Assembly: GCA_012522955.1 (NCBI GenBank)
Contig: JAAYJK010000050.1
Coordinates: 95,778-159,777 of the forward strand
Direction: 5' to 3'
Source: Syntrophomonadaceae bacterium
GTDB taxonomy: Bacteria > Bacillota > Syntrophomonadia > Syntrophomonadales > Syntrophomonadaceae
Length of the DNA stretch: 64,000 nucleotides
A model generated the notes under the pieces. It searched no databases. It saw only the letters and a list, made by a program, of their open reading frames with translations, and was not told where the DNA came from. Each line of letters opens with the position of its first letter. Position 1 is the stretch's first letter. Below, one piece after another: positions 54,730-64,000 of this stretch. Made by a program: the position numbers and the translations under genes.

Positions 54730-55407
54730 ATGGGAGTGGGTCTTATGCTGGCTTCCTATTTGGACAGCACCAATCTTAAACCTGACAGCAAGAGAGAAGA
54801 AATTATAAGCTTATGCCAAAAAGCAGCCGAATTAGAAATGGCTGCTGTTTGTATTAATCCGGTACGAGTCCCCCTGGCCAGGCAAGTTTTGCAGGGCAGC
54901 CAAGTAGGGCTGGCTACGGTCATAGCTTTCCCTCTGGGGGCCACTCCCGCTATGGTCAAGAAGCAGGAAGCCTTAAGAGCCTTAAAAGATGGAGCCAATG
55001 AATTGGATGTGGTAATCAATGGGGGAGCAGTGAAAGACCGGGATTATGATGTTGTGACTCAGGAAATAAAGCTGCTTTTGCAGCTGAAAGAAGAATTCGA
55101 CTATACTTTGAAGATTATAGTTGAAACCGCTCTGCTTACGGTGGAGGAATTAAAGCAACTAACCGTGCTGGTAGGAGATGCTGGAGCCGATTATATAAAG
55201 ACGTCAACTGGCTTTGGCAGTCGGGGAGTAAGGCTGGAAGATATAAAGATTATCAATGGGGTGAAAAAACCGGAACTAAAAGTGAAGGCCAGCGGCGGCA
55301 TTAAAACCCTGGATTTTGCCAGGCAGCTGATACAGGCCGGTGTAAGCCGAATAGGCAGCAGCAATGCAGAGGAGTTGCTGCAGGCCTATCGATCGGAAAA
55401 GCAATAG
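54730..55407 (+). CDS. deoC: Deoxyribose-phosphate aldolase
   Basis: Cleaves deoxyribose 5-phosphate to glyceraldehyde 3-phosphate and acetaldehyde. 225 residues (ATG 54730) or 220 (ATG 54745 behind GGGAG). Schiff-base lysine in DYIKTSTGFG; also ANELDVVINGGAVK and KASGGIKTLDFARQLI. It stands between era and recO, an insertion relative to Bacillus, and with cdd makes a small nucleoside-salvage pair. Confidence 0.93.
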   Translation: MGVGLMLASYLDSTNLKPDSKREEIISLCQKAAELEMAAVCINPVRVPLARQVLQGSQVGLATVIAFPLGATPAMVKKQEALRALKDGANELDVVINGGAVKDRDYDVVTQEIKLLLQLKEEFDYTLKIIVETALLTVEELKQLTVLVGDAGADYIKTSTGFGSRGVRLEDIKIINGVKKPELKVKASGGIKTLDFARQLIQAGVSRIGSSNAEELLQAYRSEKQ

Positions 55408-55522
55408 GACTACAACTGTGTCGTATAAAGGCTAGCTCATGGGGAAAAGGTGATTGGGTGCAGGCCGTTATATAGCTGGCTACGGTCTCGGGTTAAGGGT
55501 TCAAGGGAGAAGGTTGGGAAAA

Positions 55523-56278
55523 GTGAGTAGTTCGTATTATCAAAGCCGTGCTATTATTTTAAAAAACATGGATTATCGAGAAAGCGATAAAATAGTTCAT
55601 GTATTTACCGAAAAAGAAGGCAAGGTAAGTGCAGTAGCCCGGGGTATAAAAAAGCCCAAAAGCAGTTTGAGAGCATGTGTGCAGCCCTTTTGCCATTCCT
55701 TGTTGCATTTTCGCCGGGGCCGGGAAATGGAGCTGATAACTCAAGGCAGTCTTATAGAGTTTTATGCTAATACCAGGGAGGATATATCCCGTTTGATTTA
55801 TGCCGTTTATATTATGGAACTGCTGGATAAGTCTTTGTTGGAAAAAATGCCGTTTAATGATTTATATGGCCATACCTTACAAGTACTTGATTATATCAAC
55901 CAATGGGGGATTAATTCTGTGATTATTAGGCACTTTGAGCTGCAATTGCTACTGAGCCTGGGATATTCCCCCAGCCTGGAATTTTGTATTAATTGTGGAA
56001 GTAAAGAGCTTGGTGCTTTTAACATAGCCGCTGGGGGAGCCATATGCGAGGGTTGCCGGAACCTATCCGACCCCATTTATCCCATCTCAGCCCAGACCCT
56101 GGCCCTCTTGCGCCTTTTGTTGCGGGCCAAGCTTACCACCCTCAGTCGGGTCAAAGCCACTCCCGCATCTCTATTGCAGTTGGAAAACTTGCTGGAAGCC
56201 TACCTGGAATACCACTTGGAAAGAAAATTCAACTTGAGCCAGACCATTAAAAAGTTAAAGGCCAAAATGATGATATAA
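55523..56278 (+). CDS. recO: DNA repair protein RecO
   Basis: Recombination mediator that helps RecA loading. 251 residues from GTG 55523, which gives the family N-terminus SSYYQSRAIILKNMDYRESD; the longer frame from 55454 lacks similarity. OB fold first, then helical part with a four-cysteine zinc site (FCINCG and AICEGC). Conserved place between era and glyQ. Confidence 0.92.
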   Translation: MSSSYYQSRAIILKNMDYRESDKIVHVFTEKEGKVSAVARGIKKPKSSLRACVQPFCHSLLHFRRGREMELITQGSLIEFYANTREDISRLIYAVYIMELLDKSLLEKMPFNDLYGHTLQVLDYINQWGINSVIIRHFELQLLLSLGYSPSLEFCINCGSKELGAFNIAAGGAICEGCRNLSDPIYPISAQTLALLRLLLRAKLTTLSRVKATPASLLQLENLLEAYLEYHLERKFNLSQTIKKLKAKMMI

Positions 56279-56362
56279 TTCACAATTGATTCCGCTTCTA
56301 AAGGTTATATTTCATAGGAGAATAACAATTTGGTAATAATATTAATATAGTTTTAATTAGCA

Positions 56363-56392
56363 TTGACACCAACAAGGCTTGGTTGATAAACT
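56363..56392 (+). promoter_or_regulatory. Promoter of the glyQS T-box leader
   Basis: Perfect TTGACA (56363-56368), 18 bases, TAAACT (56387-56392), about 30 bases before the first T-box helix. Confidence 0.55.
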
Positions 56393-56414
56393 AATTTAAG
56401 AATTCTATATATCA

Positions 56415-56630
56415 CGGTGATGAAAAAGAGTAGTAGGAAAGATCATTCTCTCCCAGAGAGCCGGGGAAGCTGAAAACCGGCAGAGATTACTTCTGAAGGC
56501 GCTTTGGAACTGCCAGGAGGAAAGCCGTAAAGGTTAGTAAAACCTGGATTATGAAGGTGGGTGTAAAAACCAACCAGGGTGGAACCGCGGGTTATACCCG
56601 TCCCTGTACAGGGACGGGTATTTATATTTA
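56415..56630 (+). promoter_or_regulatory. Glycine T-box leader of glyQS
   Basis: GAGTAGTAGGAAAGAT, then a CAGAGAGCCGGGGAAGCTGA region (AGAGA motif and distal loop), a likely specifier GGA in CTTTGGAACTG (56504-56512), the T-box sequence AGGGTGGAACCGCGG (56577-56590 region), and a terminator ACCCGTCCC-TGTA-GGGACGGGT with an AT-rich tail (about 56596-56630). glyQ starts 14 bases later. Unlike the leuS leader it contains no embedded tRNA. Confidence 0.88.
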
Positions 56631-56644
56631 TGAGGAGGTAATTT

Positions 56645-57556
56645 ATGAACTTTCAAGAGATAATACTGCGGCTGGAGAATTATTGGGGAAAACAGGGATG
56701 CATAATCCAGCAGCCTTATGATATGGAAAAAGGCGCCGGGACTATGAATCCCGCTACTTTTTTACGTTCATTGGGGCCTGAACCCTGGAAGGTAGCTTAT
56801 GTGGAGCCTTCACGCCGACCTACCGACGGGAGATATGGAGAGAACCCCAACCGTCTGCAGCATTACTATCAGTATCAGGTAATACTCAAGCCATCCCCGG
56901 ACAATGTAATCGATTTGTACCTGGATAGTTTAAGAGATCTGGGCCTGGATCCCCATCAACATGATATCAGGTTGGTAGAGGACAACTGGGAGTCTCCTAC
57001 CCTGGGAGCCTGGGGGCTGGGATGGGAGATTTGGTTGGATGGGATGGAAATTACCCAGTTTACCTATTTCCAGCAGTGTGGAGGTTTTGACTGTGTTCCG
57101 GTGTGTGCAGAAATAACCTATGGGCTGGAGCGAATCGCCATGTATATCCAGAATAAGGAAAGTGTATATGATATTGAATGGGTAGAGGGCATTCGTTATG
57201 CTGACGTCCATCATCAAGGAGAGGTAGAGCATTCCCATTATAATTTTGAGGTAGCCGATGTGGCTACTCTCACCACTATGTTTAACCTTTGTGAAAAGGA
57301 AGCATTAAGAGTGGCCGAACAGCACCTGGTATTGCCGGCCTATGATTATGTATTGAAGTGCTCCCATCTCTTCAACCTCTTGGATGCCCGGGGAGCTATA
57401 AGCGTTACCGAGCGAACCGGCTATATAGCCCGGGTAAGAAACCTAGCCCGAATAGTAGCAGGAAGCTATTTGGAACAAAGAAAGAGAATGAGTTATCCTC
57501 TGTTAAAAGATGAAAATCTGCGTCGGGAGTTCCTAGCTGAAGAGGAGGTGCTGTAA
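56645..57556 (+). CDS. glyQ: Glycyl-tRNA synthetase alpha subunit
   Basis: Catalytic subunit of the bacterial alpha2-beta2 glycyl-tRNA synthetase. 303 residues. [40 protein letters not shown] and [20 protein letters not shown] are near-invariant in the family. TGAGGAGGT lies 6 bases before ATG. Controlled by the glycine T-box upstream; its TAA overlaps the ATG of glyS. Confidence 0.97.
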   Translation: MNFQEIILRLENYWGKQGCIIQQPYDMEKGAGTMNPATFLRSLGPEPWKVAYVEPSRRPTDGRYGENPNRLQHYYQYQVILKPSPDNVIDLYLDSLRDLGLDPHQHDIRLVEDNWESPTLGAWGLGWEIWLDGMEITQFTYFQQCGGFDCVPVCAEITYGLERIAMYIQNKESVYDIEWVEGIRYADVHHQGEVEHSHYNFEVADVATLTTMFNLCEKEALRVAEQHLVLPAYDYVLKCSHLFNLLDARGAISVTERTGYIARVRNLARIVAGSYLEQRKRMSYPLLKDENLRREFLAEEEVL

Positions 57557-59625
57557 TGGCAAAAGACTTATTATTTGAGCTGGGTGTGGAGGAAATGCCC
57601 TCAGCATATATGGCCAAAGCTTTAGATGATCTGTCCCACCTGGCCGGGAAGAAATTGGCTGAGGCCCGGCTGCAGTTTAAAGACTTGAAGGTTTATGGTA
57701 CTCCTCGCCGTTTAACGCTTTACATCTCTTTGCTGGAAGAAACCCAGCAGGCAGCCCGGATAGAGAACAGGGGTCCCAAAAAAGCCATTGCTTATGATAA
57801 GGAAGGCCGACCCACTAAAGCAGCCCAGGGCTTTGCCCGGGGACAAGGGGTTAAGCCAGAAGATTTACTGACCAAAGAGGTGGACGGAGTCGAATATATT
57901 TTTGCCATCAAAGAAGAAACCAGCCGACCCAGTATGGAAATTCTGGGAGATTTACTTAAAGAATTGGTACATGGCTTGGTCTTTCCCAAATCTATGCGCT
58001 GGGGGTATTACGGGACCCGGTTCGCCCGTCCCATTCGTTGGATGGTGGTTCTTTTCGGGGAGCAAGTGATAGATTTGCACATTGAAAACATAAAATCGGG
58101 CAGTATCACATACGGTCACCGCTTCCTGGGGCGGGAGCCATTGGAAGTAAAAAATGCCCCCGAATACTTTCAGGCCTTAAGAGAGAATTATGTGTTGCTA
58201 GATCAGGAGGCAAGAAGGGCCCTGATCTGGCAACAAGTGCAGGATACAGCCAAGGCTCATGGGGGCTCGGCCATGGAAAACCCGGGACTATTAGAGGAAG
58301 TCACTTACCTTGTGGAATATCCTCAGGCCTTTTTTGGACAGTTTTCTGATTCTTATCTGGAAGTGCCCCCAGAGGTATTAACTACCTCCATGATAGAGCA
58401 CCAGAGGTATTTTCCAGTATATGATAAGGCAGGTGGGTTGTTGGCCGGTTTCATTGGAGTTAGAAATGGAACTGATTATGGCCTGGATACGGTTCGAGCT
58501 GGCAATGAGAGAGTAATAAAGGCTCGGCTGGAAGATGCCCTGTTCTTCTGGAGAGAGGATACTAAGAAACCGCTGGAAGATATGGTTCCCGGATTGGCCG
58601 ATGTCTTATTCCATGAAAAACTAGGCAGCATTATGGACAAAGTGGAGCGGATAAGTACATTGGCCTGCTACATTGGGCAGAACTTGGGATTGGGCAGTGA
58701 AAGCAGCATAGCTCGGGCCGCCTATTTGTGCAAAGGGGACTTGATGAGCAGTATGGTATATGAGTTTCCGGAACTGCAGGGGATTATGGGTCGCTACTAT
58801 GCTCAAAAAAGCGGCGAAGAAGCCGAAGTCAGCCAGGCCATATTTGAGCACTACCTGCCTCGTTTTGCCGGGGATCAACTGCCCCAAACTCCTACCGGTA
58901 TAGTACTTAGTCTTAGTGAAAAGATTGATAATCTAATCGGCTGTTATGCAATAGGTATTAAACCTAGCGGTTCACAGGATCCTTATGCTCTGCGGCGACA
59001 GGCTTTGGGTATAGTTAATATAGTTATTAACCAGCAGCTGGATCTTAATTTGACCGAGGTATTGGCCCAAGCTTATGCCGGATTCCAGCTTGCCCAGCCG
59101 GAACAAAATATGGAAGCTACCATAAGTGAGGTAGTGGATTTCATCGGACAGCGTTTGCGGGGAGTATTATTGGAAAAAGGCCTGGCCTATGATGTGATTG
59201 ATGCCATATTAAGCGATGGTAAAGCAAATATTAGTGACATCTATAAACGAGCAGAGGCCCTGCAGCAGATTAAAAGTTCAGCGGAATTGGAAGATTTAAT
59301 GGTTGTATTTAACCGATCCCATAACCTGTCTAAAAAATGGGATTCTACTCAGGTTCAGATAGAAAATCTCATGGATCCCAGTGAGTTTAAACTTTTGGAG
59401 CGGGTGCGGCTAGTGCAGTCAGAAGTGGGGGCCTATCTTGAAACCGCCAGCTATGACCAAGCTTTGCATAGCCTAGCTTCCTTAAGGCCTGAGATAGATG
59501 ATTTCTTTACTGCAGTTATGGTTATGGTGGAAGAAGAAGCATTAAAGAATAACCGCTTGAGCTTATTAAAGTCAATTGCTGATTTATGTAGGTCAATAGC
59601 AGATTTCAGCAAAATTGTGCTATAA
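57556..59625 (+). CDS. glyS: Glycyl-tRNA synthetase beta subunit
   Basis: 689 residues, the normal size. Starts AKDLLFELGVEEMPSAYMAK, contains FPKSMRWGYYGTRFARPIRW, the HD-like segment, GSQDPYALRRQALGIVNIVI and a C-terminal anticodon-binding DALR-like domain. Overlaps glyQ by one base. Confidence 0.96.
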   Translation: MAKDLLFELGVEEMPSAYMAKALDDLSHLAGKKLAEARLQFKDLKVYGTPRRLTLYISLLEETQQAARIENRGPKKAIAYDKEGRPTKAAQGFARGQGVKPEDLLTKEVDGVEYIFAIKEETSRPSMEILGDLLKELVHGLVFPKSMRWGYYGTRFARPIRWMVVLFGEQVIDLHIENIKSGSITYGHRFLGREPLEVKNAPEYFQALRENYVLLDQEARRALIWQQVQDTAKAHGGSAMENPGLLEEVTYLVEYPQAFFGQFSDSYLEVPPEVLTTSMIEHQRYFPVYDKAGGLLAGFIGVRNGTDYGLDTVRAGNERVIKARLEDALFFWREDTKKPLEDMVPGLADVLFHEKLGSIMDKVERISTLACYIGQNLGLGSESSIARAAYLCKGDLMSSMVYEFPELQGIMGRYYAQKSGEEAEVSQAIFEHYLPRFAGDQLPQTPTGIVLSLSEKIDNLIGCYAIGIKPSGSQDPYALRRQALGIVNIVINQQLDLNLTEVLAQAYAGFQLAQPEQNMEATISEVVDFIGQRLRGVLLEKGLAYDVIDAILSDGKANISDIYKRAEALQQIKSSAELEDLMVVFNRSHNLSKKWDSTQVQIENLMDPSEFKLLERVRLVQSEVGAYLETASYDQALHSLASLRPEIDDFFTAVMVMVEEEALKNNRLSLLKSIADLCRSIADFSKIVL

Positions 59626-59748
59626 ACCATTATTTTTAAAATTATTAGACAGGATTTTTTCATTTGATATAGTATATATAATTAGTTAGGATATATAATT
59701 AGAGTGAAAGTTCATAAAAAGTATAGCATAATTGGATGGTGTATTTTG

Positions 59749-60399
59749 ATGGAACTCAGCGAAAGACAAGAAAAAATCCTGGAAATAGTTAAAGAATTTG
59801 GACCTATAACCGGCGAGAAGATAGCAGAATTTTTGTGTGTAACCAGGGCGGCTTTAAGGCCTGATCTGGCAGTGCTTACTATGTCAGGATTTCTCGAAGC
59901 CAAGCCCCGGGTTGGATATACATTTAAAACTCAGGCCGTAGATAATGAAGTCATACGAATGCTCAACCAGTATAAGGTGGGGGATGTGCAATCCATGCCG
60001 GTGGTTTTGAAAGAAAGCTGTAGCATTTACGATGCTATAGTAACCTTGTTTGTAGAGGATACCGGAACTATCTTCATTATCGATGATAATAATTATCTAA
60101 CCGGTGTGGTATCGCGCAAAGACTTCTTAAAAACCACTTTGGGTCAGGCCGACATTTGTAAAATGCCGGTCAGTGTAATTATGACCCGTATGCCTAATGT
60201 TATTCTCGCTACTGCGGATGAGACCGTAGTTGAAGCAGTCAAGAAAATAGTAGAACAAGAAATTGACAGCCTGCCGGTGGTAAAATATCTTCTGGATGCA
60301 GATGGAGAAGAGAAGCCGCAAGTAGTAGGTAAAATTACCAAAACGAATATAGCTAGATTGTTTTTAGACTTGGCTACCAGAAGTAATGAAGGGGGGTAA
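59749..60399 (+). CDS. CcpN/YqzB-like HTH-CBS transcription regulator
   Basis: 216 residues from ATG 59749 (MELSERQEKILEIVKEFGPI). N-terminal helix-turn-helix (about 5-60, ITGEKIAEFLCVTRAALRPD) followed by two CBS domains (about 75-205, TIFIIDDNNYLTGVVSRKDF and DSLPVVKYLL). CcpN in Bacillus represses gluconeogenic genes and senses nucleotides through its CBS domains. Placed just before ppsR and ppdK, so it may tune PEP/pyruvate interconversion. A TTG/GTG extension upstream (59704) is not supported. Confidence 0.88.
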   Translation: MELSERQEKILEIVKEFGPITGEKIAEFLCVTRAALRPDLAVLTMSGFLEAKPRVGYTFKTQAVDNEVIRMLNQYKVGDVQSMPVVLKESCSIYDAIVTLFVEDTGTIFIIDDNNYLTGVVSRKDFLKTTLGQADICKMPVSVIMTRMPNVILATADETVVEAVKKIVEQEIDSLPVVKYLLDADGEEKPQVVGKITKTNIARLFLDLATRSNEGG

Positions 60400-60405
60400 A
60401 TTTTA

Positions 60406-61224
60406 GTGAATCATCTGCCTGGAGTCTTTATAGTATCAGATTCCATCGGGGAAACCGCAGAGATGGTAGTAAGGGCTGCTGCCAGCCAATTTAATTCCGG
60501 AGAAATGGAAATCAGACAGATTCCTAACATTTCTAATACCGAAACCATTGATGAGGTAATCCATCAGGCGGCAAATAATAAATTCCTGGTGGCATATACC
60601 CTAGTAATAGATGAATTGGCTATGTATCTCAGAGAGGAAGCTGAGAAGCATGGGGTGGTTTGCGTAGATATTCTGGGCCCATTGATTGCTGCCTTTAACA
60701 ATATGAGTCACATTGAACCCAGAAGAGAACCGGGCTTACTGCGAAAGATGGACGAAATGTATTACCGGCGGGTTGAAGCGGTAGAATTTGCTGTTCGCTA
60801 TGATGATGGCAAGGATCCTCGGGGAATAGAAACGGCTGACATTGTGTTAATCGGGGTTTCCCGAACCTCCAAGACACCACTGTCCATGTACCTGGCTCAT
60901 AAAAGGATCAAAGTGGCTAATGTGCCCCTGGTTCCTGAAGTTCATCCTCCGGAGGAATTATTCACTGCCGAGAGGGGTAAGGTAATTGGCCTTACTATTA
61001 ATTTGGATCAGCTAAACCAGATTCGAACCGAGAGGCTTAAAACTTTGGGATTGAAGGGACAGGCCAATTATGCCAACCCGGAACGAATCCTGGAGGAGCT
61101 GGAACATGCTGATAAAATAATGAAAAGGTTGGGCTGTCCGGTTATTGAAGTTACCAACCGGGCGGTGGAAGAAACTGCTAGTAAAATCCTGGAAATTTAC
61201 TATAGGAGGTTAAGTAATGTCTGA
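60406..61224 (+). CDS. ppsR: PPDK regulatory protein (bifunctional kinase/pyrophosphorylase)
   Basis: DUF299 family protein that inactivates PPDK by ADP-dependent phosphorylation and reactivates it by phosphorolysis. 272 residues, GTG start behind GGGGGGT. Begins FIVSDSIGETAEMVVRAAAS and has the P-loop GVSRTSKTPLSMYLAHK. Overlaps ppdK by 8 bases, the target enzyme, so the assignment to PPDK and not to PEP synthase is secure from context. Confidence 0.94.
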   Translation: MNHLPGVFIVSDSIGETAEMVVRAAASQFNSGEMEIRQIPNISNTETIDEVIHQAANNKFLVAYTLVIDELAMYLREEAEKHGVVCVDILGPLIAAFNNMSHIEPRREPGLLRKMDEMYYRRVEAVEFAVRYDDGKDPRGIETADIVLIGVSRTSKTPLSMYLAHKRIKVANVPLVPEVHPPEELFTAERGKVIGLTINLDQLNQIRTERLKTLGLKGQANYANPERILEELEHADKIMKRLGCPVIEVTNRAVEETASKILEIYYRRLSNV

Positions 61225-63856
61225 AAGTAAGTACATATACTTATTTGAAGAAGGAGATGCCCAGATGCGTTTCTTGCTAGGGGGAAAAGGAGCTAATCTG
61301 GCTGAAATGACACGGATTGGACTGCCGGTTCCAGCAGGCTTTACCATTAGTACTAGAGCCTGCAATGAATACCTGGCAGCAGGCGGTGATTTTCCAGCCG
61401 AAATGCTGGAAGAGGTTTTTTCCGCCCTGAGCCAACTGGAAACCAAGACCGGCAAGACATTTGGTGACAAGAGTAATCCACTATTGGTTTCTGTAAGATC
61501 TGGTGCAGCCGTTTCTATGCCCGGCATGATGGACACCGTCCTCAATTTAGGTCTTAACGATGATTCGGTGCAGGGACTATCGGATTTGACCGGAGATGAA
61601 AGATTTGCTTACGATTGCTATCGCCGCTTTATACAGATGTTTAGCAACGTGGTCTTGGATATAGATCATTCCAAATTTGACGACATTGTGGAACGATACA
61701 AAAGCAAACTGAGATTGATTTTTGATTATGATATACCTGCCTCTGAGTTAAAAGCTATCATAAAAGAATATAAGTTCCTGGTAGAGAAAGAAAAGGGCTT
61801 TACCTTTCCCCAGGATGTAAAAGAACAGATGATAATGGCCATTAAGGCAGTCTTTGATTCCTGGAACAACCAGCGGGCCATAGTATACCGGCGTATAAAC
61901 AAGATAGACGACAAACTGGGGACAGCGGTAAATATACAGTGTATGGCCTTTGGCAACATGGGGCAGGATTGTGGTACCGGAGTTGCCTTTACCCGCAACC
62001 CATCTACCGGGGAAAAAGAGCTTTATGGGGAGTTCCTGGTCAATGCCCAGGGAGAAGATGTAGTAGCTGGAATAAGAACTCCAACCCCTATTAGCAAACT
62101 GCAGGAACAGTTGCCCACAGTATACCAGCAGTTCATAGATACCTGCAACAAATTGGAAAGCCATTACCGGGATCTGCAGGACATTGAATTCACGGTAGAA
62201 AAAGGCCAATTATACATGCTGCAAACCCGCAATGGAAAAAGAACTGCCCGGGCAGCAGTTAAGACCGCAGTGGACATGGTGGAGGAAGGCATTATTAGCA
62301 TAGAAGAAGCAATAATGAGAGTGGATGCAGAGCAGATTAATCAATTGCTGCATCGGCAAATTGACAACAGTGCCTCGTTCTATCCTATCGCAGTAGGACT
62401 TCCTGCATCGCCGGGGGCTGCCTGCGGCAAAGTGGTTTTTGCAGCTGATGCAGCAGAAAAGCAAGGAGCAGCTGGGGAAAAGGTGGTTCTGGTAAGAAGT
62501 GAGACCACCCCGGATGATATACACGGTATTGTATATGCAGAAGGTATTCTGACCTCCCGAGGAGGCATGACATCCCATGCAGCAGTGGTAGCACGGGGTA
62601 TGGGCAAGCCATGCGTTTGCGGCTGTGAGAGTATTAAAATTGATACCGAGGGGAAATGTTTCCAGGTTGGAGACACCATAGTTTATGAAGGGGATATAAT
62701 AACTCTTGATGGTGCTACGGGTGGAGTAATGATCGGCGAAGTACCCATGATAGAACCTACCCTATCCGATGAGTTTGAACAGTTGCTGCAGTGGGCTAAT
62801 GATATCAAAATGCTGCAGGTAAGGGCCAATGCAGATACTCCAGAAGATGCAACCCGGGCTCGGAATTTTGGAGCAGAAGGCATTGGACTGTGCAGAACTG
62901 AACATATGTTTATGGCTGGGGAGCGGTTGCCTGCAGTCCAGGAAATGATTATGGCAGAAAGCCTGGAGGACCGGGAAGCAGCACTGGAAAAACTGCTGCC
63001 ATTCCAAAGGGAAGACTTTTATGGGATATTAAAAGCCATGTCTCCCTATCCTGTTACTATTCGCTTGTTAGACCCTCCTTTGCATGAGTTTTTACCGGAT
63101 AGGGAATCCTTGTTGCTGGAAATCGCTGAAATGAAATTTAAAAATGCCAGTCCTTCAAAAATTTTCAAAAAAGAAGAACTGCTAAAGAAGATACATAGTT
63201 TATCTGAAGCTAATCCTATGCTGGGACATCGCGGATGTCGACTGGGTTTAACCTATCCCGAGATATACCGGATGCAGGTAAAGGCTATTTTTGAAGCCCT
63301 TTGCCGCTTGCAGCAGGAGGAGGTTAAAACCTTTGCCGAGATCGAGATACCATTGGTAATAGATGGGGCTGAATTCCTATATCTGAAAAAACAGATAATG
63401 GAAGTATATGAAGAAGTTAAACAGCAAAGTGGACGGGAACTGGAATTTGCTCTGGGAACCATGCTAGAGCTTCCTCGGGCCTGCATAATGGCAGATGAGA
63501 TAGCCAAGGAAGCAGAGTTTTTCTCCTTTGGTACCAATGATCTGACTCAGACCACCCTGGGCTTCAGTCGGGATGATGCAGAGGGCAAGTTTATACCGGT
63601 ATACCTGGAGAAAAAAATTATGAAAGATAATCCTTTTGCAGTCCTGGATCGTAAAGGGGTAGGCAGTCTGATGAAACTGGCCATAGAAAAGGCCAATTCT
63701 ACCCGGCCTGGGATTTTGATGGGTATTTGTGGTGAACACGGGGGAGAACCTAGTTCAATTGAGTTTTGCCATGAAATAGGACTTACATATGTGAGTTGTT
63801 CTCCTTATAGAATCCCGGTAGCCCGTTTGGCCGCCGCCCAAGCCGCCATTAAGTAA
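61217..63856 (+). CDS. ppdK: Pyruvate, phosphate dikinase
   Basis: Interconverts pyruvate + ATP + Pi and PEP + AMP + PPi. 879 residues, full length. ATP-grasp part (LGGKGANLAEMTRIGLPVPA, VRSGAAVSMPGMMDTVLNLG), the phospho-carrier histidine in GGMTSHAAVVARGMGKPCVC, and the C-terminal PEP barrel with GLCRTEHMFMAGER, FSFGTNDLTQTTLGFSRDD and the catalytic cysteine in GICGEHGGEP. Ribosome site TAGGAGG lies inside the ppsR end. Confidence 0.97.
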   Translation: MSESKYIYLFEEGDAQMRFLLGGKGANLAEMTRIGLPVPAGFTISTRACNEYLAAGGDFPAEMLEEVFSALSQLETKTGKTFGDKSNPLLVSVRSGAAVSMPGMMDTVLNLGLNDDSVQGLSDLTGDERFAYDCYRRFIQMFSNVVLDIDHSKFDDIVERYKSKLRLIFDYDIPASELKAIIKEYKFLVEKEKGFTFPQDVKEQMIMAIKAVFDSWNNQRAIVYRRINKIDDKLGTAVNIQCMAFGNMGQDCGTGVAFTRNPSTGEKELYGEFLVNAQGEDVVAGIRTPTPISKLQEQLPTVYQQFIDTCNKLESHYRDLQDIEFTVEKGQLYMLQTRNGKRTARAAVKTAVDMVEEGIISIEEAIMRVDAEQINQLLHRQIDNSASFYPIAVGLPASPGAACGKVVFAADAAEKQGAAGEKVVLVRSETTPDDIHGIVYAEGILTSRGGMTSHAAVVARGMGKPCVCGCESIKIDTEGKCFQVGDTIVYEGDIITLDGATGGVMIGEVPMIEPTLSDEFEQLLQWANDIKMLQVRANADTPEDATRARNFGAEGIGLCRTEHMFMAGERLPAVQEMIMAESLEDREAALEKLLPFQREDFYGILKAMSPYPVTIRLLDPPLHEFLPDRESLLLEIAEMKFKNASPSKIFKKEELLKKIHSLSEANPMLGHRGCRLGLTYPEIYRMQVKAIFEALCRLQQEEVKTFAEIEIPLVIDGAEFLYLKKQIMEVYEEVKQQSGRELEFALGTMLELPRACIMADEIAKEAEFFSFGTNDLTQTTLGFSRDDAEGKFIPVYLEKKIMKDNPFAVLDRKGVGSLMKLAIEKANSTRPGILMGICGEHGGEPSSIEFCHEIGLTYVSCSPYRIPVARLAAAQAAIK

Positions 63857-63865
63857 GTAACACAA

Positions 63866-64000
63866 GGGGACGGTTCGAGACCACTGAAAAAGTCCCCAAA
63901 AAGCATAAAAAGCATACTCTCCTTTGATATAATTAAGTAAATCACCACAAAACCTATCGAAGGGAGTACGCCTCTTATGTTAGTTCAAAACACCTTTAAA
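63866..64000 (+). mobile_element. Left end of a possible insertion sequence (cut by window edge)
   Basis: GGGGACGGTTC (63866-63876) and AGTCCCC (63891-63897) followed by an imperfect inverted repeat GCATACTCTCCTTTGAT / ATCGAAGGGAGTACGC around a TATAAT. ATG 63977 then opens MLVQNTFK to the edge, with GAAGGGAG upstream. The GGGGACGGTTC string and this layout are common at insertion-sequence ends in clostridia. Transposase identity cannot be checked because only 8 codons are present. Confidence 0.4.

Noticed and set aside
1..64000. CRISPR arrays, rRNA genes, replication origin
   Set aside because: No regularly spaced direct repeats, no rRNA sequence and no DnaA-box cluster were seen while reading both strands.

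Overview
The window looks like chromosome of a Gram-positive, endospore-forming anaerobe of the Clostridia, most like a fatty-acid-oxidising Syntrophomonas-type organism. This is inferred from gene content, not from a search. The supporting signs are spoIIP, yqfC and yqfD, T-box leaders, a CIRCE-controlled hrcA-grpE-dnaK-dnaJ operon, PPDK with its regulatory protein, frequent TTG/GTG starts behind strong GGAGG ribosome sites, and a sigma-54-linked block of heterodisulfide-reductase-like (Hdr) and CoA-transferase genes. No ribosomal RNA, CRISPR array, prophage or complete insertion sequence is present. One mobile-element-like start is cut by the right edge.

Layout: (1) 1-1.7 kb, minus strand: 5' part of leuS behind a T-box leader with a complete tRNA-Ala(GGC) embedded in it. 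(2) 1.9-4.8 kb: comEA-comEC. (3) 4.8-11.3 kb: accessory genes (deaminase, MATE exporter, metallo-beta-lactamase-fold protein, Nudix hydrolase, FAD oxidoreductase). (4) 11.8-29.8 kb: conserved housekeeping run holA, rpsT, spoIIP, murJ, lepA, hemW, hrcA-grpE-dnaK-dnaJ-prmA-rsmE, mtaB, hinT, rpsU, yqeY. (5) 29.9-47.4 kb: accessory catabolic and redox island: small membrane peptide, sigma-54 activator, hdrC1-hdrB1-hdrA-hdrC2-hdrB2, a two-subunit CoA-transferase, a CstA-type transporter, a winged-helix/M50 protease pair, a DUF1646-type permease, and CoA-disulfide reductase-rhodanese. (6) 47.6-63.9 kb: the conserved run resumes with yqfC-yqfD-phoH-pgpH-ybeY-dgkA-cdd-era-deoC-recO, a glycine T-box, glyQS, a CcpN-like regulator, ppsR and ppdK.

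Sections 2, 4 and 6 follow the gene order known from Bacillus subtilis (comE, holA, rpsT, dnaK, yqeY, yqfC, era, glyQS). The accessory blocks therefore sit at clear synteny breakpoints: between comEC and holA, and between yqeY and yqfC.

The island at 30-47 kb is the most interesting part. The gene order hdrC1-B1-A-C2-B2 with a short HdrA is the core order known from the sulfur-oxidation sHdr complexes, but the sulfur-carrier genes of those systems are absent. Here it lies behind a good -24/-12 promoter and a CBS-PAS-AAA+ activator. A plausible reading, which is inference, is an electron-transfer complex coupled to oxidation of a CoA-activated organic acid, with GctAB-like proteins making the CoA ester and the CstA-like protein importing the substrate. 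Long palindromes based on GTGTCAG recur upstream of sigma-54-like promoters. Intergenic regions also carry a family of GTAGGGGCGGTC palindromic repeats.
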